The notes under the pieces were generated by a model that saw nothing but the letters and a program-made list of their open reading frames with translations, searched no databases and had not been told where the DNA came from. DNA of 23,664 nt from Deltaproteobacteria bacterium (GTDB lineage: Bacteria; Desulfobacterota; SM23-61), in NCBI GenBank assembly GCA_026388915.1, contig JAPLIW010000751.1:1-23664 (forward strand), given 5' to 3'. Position 1 is the first letter of the stretch; the number at the start of each line of letters is the position of its first letter. Below are positions 21,227-23,664 of this stretch, piece by piece. A program made the position numbers and the translations under genes.

Positions 21227-22438
21227 TTACGGCTTGGGTTTTAGATCACCGCGTAGAAGGACCCCGCAGATCAAGGTGGTTAGAATGATAATCGATGCGG
21301 CCAGGGTGTAGCTCACGAAAAAACCCAGATGGTCGATGAGATAGCCCATGACCGGAGTGAGAATTCCACCCCCCTCCATGCTGCTGAAAAAGTAAATTCC
21401 CAGGACCGCGGAACGCCTTCCCTCCGGAGTATGGGAGAGAATATAGACTTCGGACACCGGCATGCGCACGTAAATGATGACCCCCAGCGCCAGGAGCAGG
21501 ATTCCGATTCCCATCCAGGAGGATACGAAGTTGAGCAAAAAGATGACCGGGCCGGTCAGTAAAAGGACGATCAGGATCACCGGGATCGAGCCGAACCGGT
21601 CGGAAAGGTACCCCCCGATCGGGCTGACCCACAGTCCGGAAGAATAGATGATGGCATAGAAGGCACCTGCCGTCTCCTTGCTGAATCCGATTTTGTCCAC
21701 CAGGAAAAGGGGGATGAAGGACATGACCGAAAACAGGACCGCCGCGGAGAAAGTGCTCAGGAAGATAAACACGATCAGGGGACGCAGCAGGCGCTGTGTG
21801 GGGATCGTTTGGGACGCGCGATGGGTCTGGGTCCGTTCTACGGGCCCTCCCGCCCCGTGTTTTTTCAAGAGAAGGTGAAAGAAAATTCCAAATGCCAGGG
21901 TGGGAACGGCAAGACCGATAAACGAACCCCTCCAGCCCCAGTAGGCGGCTATGGCCGTGGCAACGAGGGGGGAGAGAAAAAAGCTGGCCCCCCCTCCAAT
22001 CATATGGAGACCCAGGGCCCGTCCCCGATGTCTGGGTTCCACGAAAGAGGAGATCATCGGCGGGGCCGCCGGATGATACCCGCCCCCCAGGACTCCCATC
22101 AGGGCCAGGAAAACGATCATCATCCAGAAACTGTGGGACAAGCCCACAAAAAAGCCAGCCACGGCGACCCCGCAGATTCCCAGGGTGATCATGATCCGAG
22201 GGCCGATCCGGTCGGCCAGCCATCCTCCGGGCAACTGTCCGATTCCGTAAGACAGGTTGAAAGCCGAAATCACCAGGCCGGAGTAGGTGTAGTCAAGGGA
22301 GAAATCGCTCCGGATCATGGGCGACAGGGGGATGGTCAGGGCGGTCAACAAATGATGGCTGCAGTGGGCGAGGACAAAAAGAGGAAGCAATCCGCCGAGC
22401 AGAGTGCTCAAGGTGCTTTTCGGATGATCCGGTTCCAT
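21227..22438 (-). CDS. Major facilitator superfamily transporter (fosmidomycin-resistance-like)
   Basis: The 403-residue membrane protein has about 12 predicted transmembrane helices and the MFS loop 2-3 signature GGWLADRIGPR. The N-terminal half (HCSHHLLTALTIPLSPMIRSDFSLDYTYSGLVISAFNLSYGIGQLPGGW and GVLGGGYHPAAPPMIS) resembles the Fsr/fosmidomycin-resistance type of proton-driven exporters. Substrate cannot be inferred. The ATG at 22438 (MEPDHPK) is chosen; the frame extends eight codons to a TTG without a better ribosome site. It lies downstream of the interrupted methyltransferase gene (52-bp gap) on the same strand, so co-transcription is possible. Confidence 0.85.
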   Translation of the reverse strand: MEPDHPKSTLSTLLGGLLPLFVLAHCSHHLLTALTIPLSPMIRSDFSLDYTYSGLVISAFNLSYGIGQLPGGWLADRIGPRIMITLGICGVAVAGFFVGLSHSFWMMIVFLALMGVLGGGYHPAAPPMISSFVEPRHRGRALGLHMIGGGASFFLSPLVATAIAAYWGWRGSFIGLAVPTLAFGIFFHLLLKKHGAGGPVERTQTHRASQTIPTQRLLRPLIVFIFLSTFSAAVLFSVMSFIPLFLVDKIGFSKETAGAFYAIIYSSGLWVSPIGGYLSDRFGSIPVILIVLLLTGPVIFLLNFVSSWMGIGILLLALGVIIYVRMPVSEVYILSHTPEGRRSAVLGIYFFSSMEGGGILTPVMGYLIDHLGFFVSYTLAASIIILTTLICGVLLRGDLKPKP

Positions 22439-22490
22439 ATTCCGTTGTTGACTCGATTCCAACGGGCGATGAAGACAATTCCGGGCTGGG

Positions 22491-23507
22491 TTATTTCCGG
22501 AAAGACATCAAGGCCTTCATGTTTTCCAGAGGAACATTTTTGGAGAAATCACAGCCTACCGTCAGAATGTATCCCCCATCATCGCCCCAGGCGGCCAGGC
22601 AGGCTTGGGCCTCTTCCCTCACTTGCTCCGGGTTTCCGGACAGAAAGGCCCCGGTGGGGGAGACGTTCCCGGCTACGCAGACTTTGCCGCCCAGGATCTC
22701 CCTGGCCGATTTGAGGTCCACTTTATTTTCCAGGCTGAAACAGTGCGGGCGGATCTCCAGGACGTCTTTCAGAACCTGGGTGGTGTTGCCGCAGATGTGA
22801 ACCATACTGTATTTCTATTTCGCTTTGACTCTGTTTACCAGTTCTTTGATGGCCGGGGCGGAGAATTTGCGGAAAGTAAGAGGAGATACCACGTCCCCCG
22901 AAGCGACCGGGTCGGAGAAATTAGCCCCGGGAATATCCGGGTGTTCCAGGATGCGCTCCAGAATGGCCCAGGTCAGTTCGGTGGAAAACTGGATGAGCCG
23001 GGAGAGCTTTTCCGGTTCCTGGATGGTGGCGATCAACAGAGGCTCCATCCCCAGAATCCGCGCCGTGAGGGTAAAGGGGGCCCACTGGGTGGGTACGATC
23101 ATGGTTTCCTTGCCGATGGCATCCGCCACCCGGTGGTGAGAATGAATGATCGCCTGCAGGGTTGGGTTCTGAAGGACTTTTTCGATGCTCAGCCGGTCGA
23201 TCTCGTCCAGGCTTTGGATGACCGTCCCTGCCAGCGCGGGGCTGTCTGCGGAGTCATCCTTGATGGGGCACCCCAAGAAATGAACGGGATAGTTCAGGAA
23301 GTTGGACCCGGTCCACATAAGGTCGTTCCGGAAGAGGTTGAAAAAGCGGATGAAGGCATCGGCGATCTGCTTCGGGTCATTCTTGATCTGGCCGAAGGTC
23401 TTGCCGGCATGCTGGACGGCCCAAGCTCCGCCGCCGATCAGGGTCACCGGAAGGCGGGGAGGCTTCTTCAACTCGAAGGCCATCTGGGCAATTTCTCTTC
23501 CGGTCAT
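22491..23507 (-). pseudogene. Uroporphyrinogen decarboxylase-family (MtaA/CmuA-like) methyltransferase interrupted by an in-frame TAG
   Basis: Read through one TAG at 22815-22817 (codon 231), the frame encodes a normal-length protein of about 338 residues in the URO-D/MtaA/CmuA family, which transfers methyl groups between corrinoid proteins and thiols such as coenzyme M. The N-terminal part (TGREIAQMAFELKKPPRLP) and the C-terminal part (VHICGNTTQVLKDVL, then VGCDFSKNVPLENMKAL) join in the same frame with no indel. The zinc-type ligands H237, C239 and about C319 all lie after the TAG, so a truncated product would lack the active site. ATG 23507 is used. Four other genes here end in TAG, so pyrrolysine recoding is not the default expectation; a recent nonsense mutation or base-call error is more likely. 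Confidence 0.8.
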
Positions 23508-23664
23508 GACTTCTTTTCCCTTTCTTGAGTCCAATCCGATGGGGGGGAGAAATTCAGGTAATCCTAAGAAACGCTAGCAGAGGGGGAAACAGATCGTCAA
23601 GAAAAAATTGCTTTCTTTCCAGGAAATGAGGCGAATTTTAGCGGCCGAAGGTAGAACGCCCTTT

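Noticed and set aside
22815..22817. Pyrrolysine codon
   Set aside because: Not claimed as such: the family is not a known Pyl family, four other genes in the window use TAG as stop, and no pyl genes are visible here.

Overview
The window looks like chromosomal sequence of an anaerobic, cobalamin-using bacterium, most likely a Desulfobacterota (deltaproteobacterial) or syntroph-like lineage. This is inferred from gene content: an adenosylcobalamin-dependent ribonucleotide reductase, a B12-binding-type radical SAM protein, a MtaA/CmuA-type uroporphyrinogen-decarboxylase-family gene, an HpaB/AbfD-family gene, a TctC remnant, and many short intergenic repeats. Most genes are GC-rich by eye; the radical SAM gene is clearly more AT-rich. 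I found no rRNA, tRNA, CRISPR array, complete transposase or prophage.

Layout, left to right. At 1-1384, a DUF1178 gene lies upstream of tag (3-methyladenine glycosylase I), both leftward, with a terminator-like hairpin between them. At 1385-1969 there is a gene-poor stretch holding a 225-bp inverted-repeat element. At 1970-5249 three leftward genes follow: a NAL1-like serine protease, a tightly coupled small secreted protein resembling the protease's N-terminal region, and a hybrid histidine kinase that has lost most of its phosphotransfer residues. At 5537-10899 come PhzF, a LOG-family nucleosidase, an AT-rich radical SAM gene behind an inverted-repeat scar, a PAT-like acetyltransferase and a hemolysin III (PAQR) protein.

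At 10900-13883 there is a repeat-rich zone with a beheaded TctC substrate-binding gene, then an HpaB/AbfD-family flavoprotein and a stand-alone cyclic-nucleotide-binding protein. At 14245-17900 an aminotransferase and a UDP-glucose dehydrogenase-like gene point left, and a Tim44-like membrane protein points right with its own promoter and a strong terminator. At 18268-23507 come a zinc-ribbon protein, nrdJ with a NrdR-type operator over its promoter, an MFS transporter, and a methyltransferase gene interrupted by one in-frame TAG.

The genes do not form one obvious pathway. The clearest local partnerships are protease plus small prodomain-like protein (possibly plus the degenerate kinase), aminotransferase plus UGDH (50-bp gap), and NrdR control of nrdJ. 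The most unusual items are the degenerate hybrid kinase, the protease/prodomain pair, the amber-interrupted methyltransferase, and a bipartite repeat that recurs three times just beyond the 3' ends of leftward genes and in one case supplies the stop codon. No single system here is demonstrably new.
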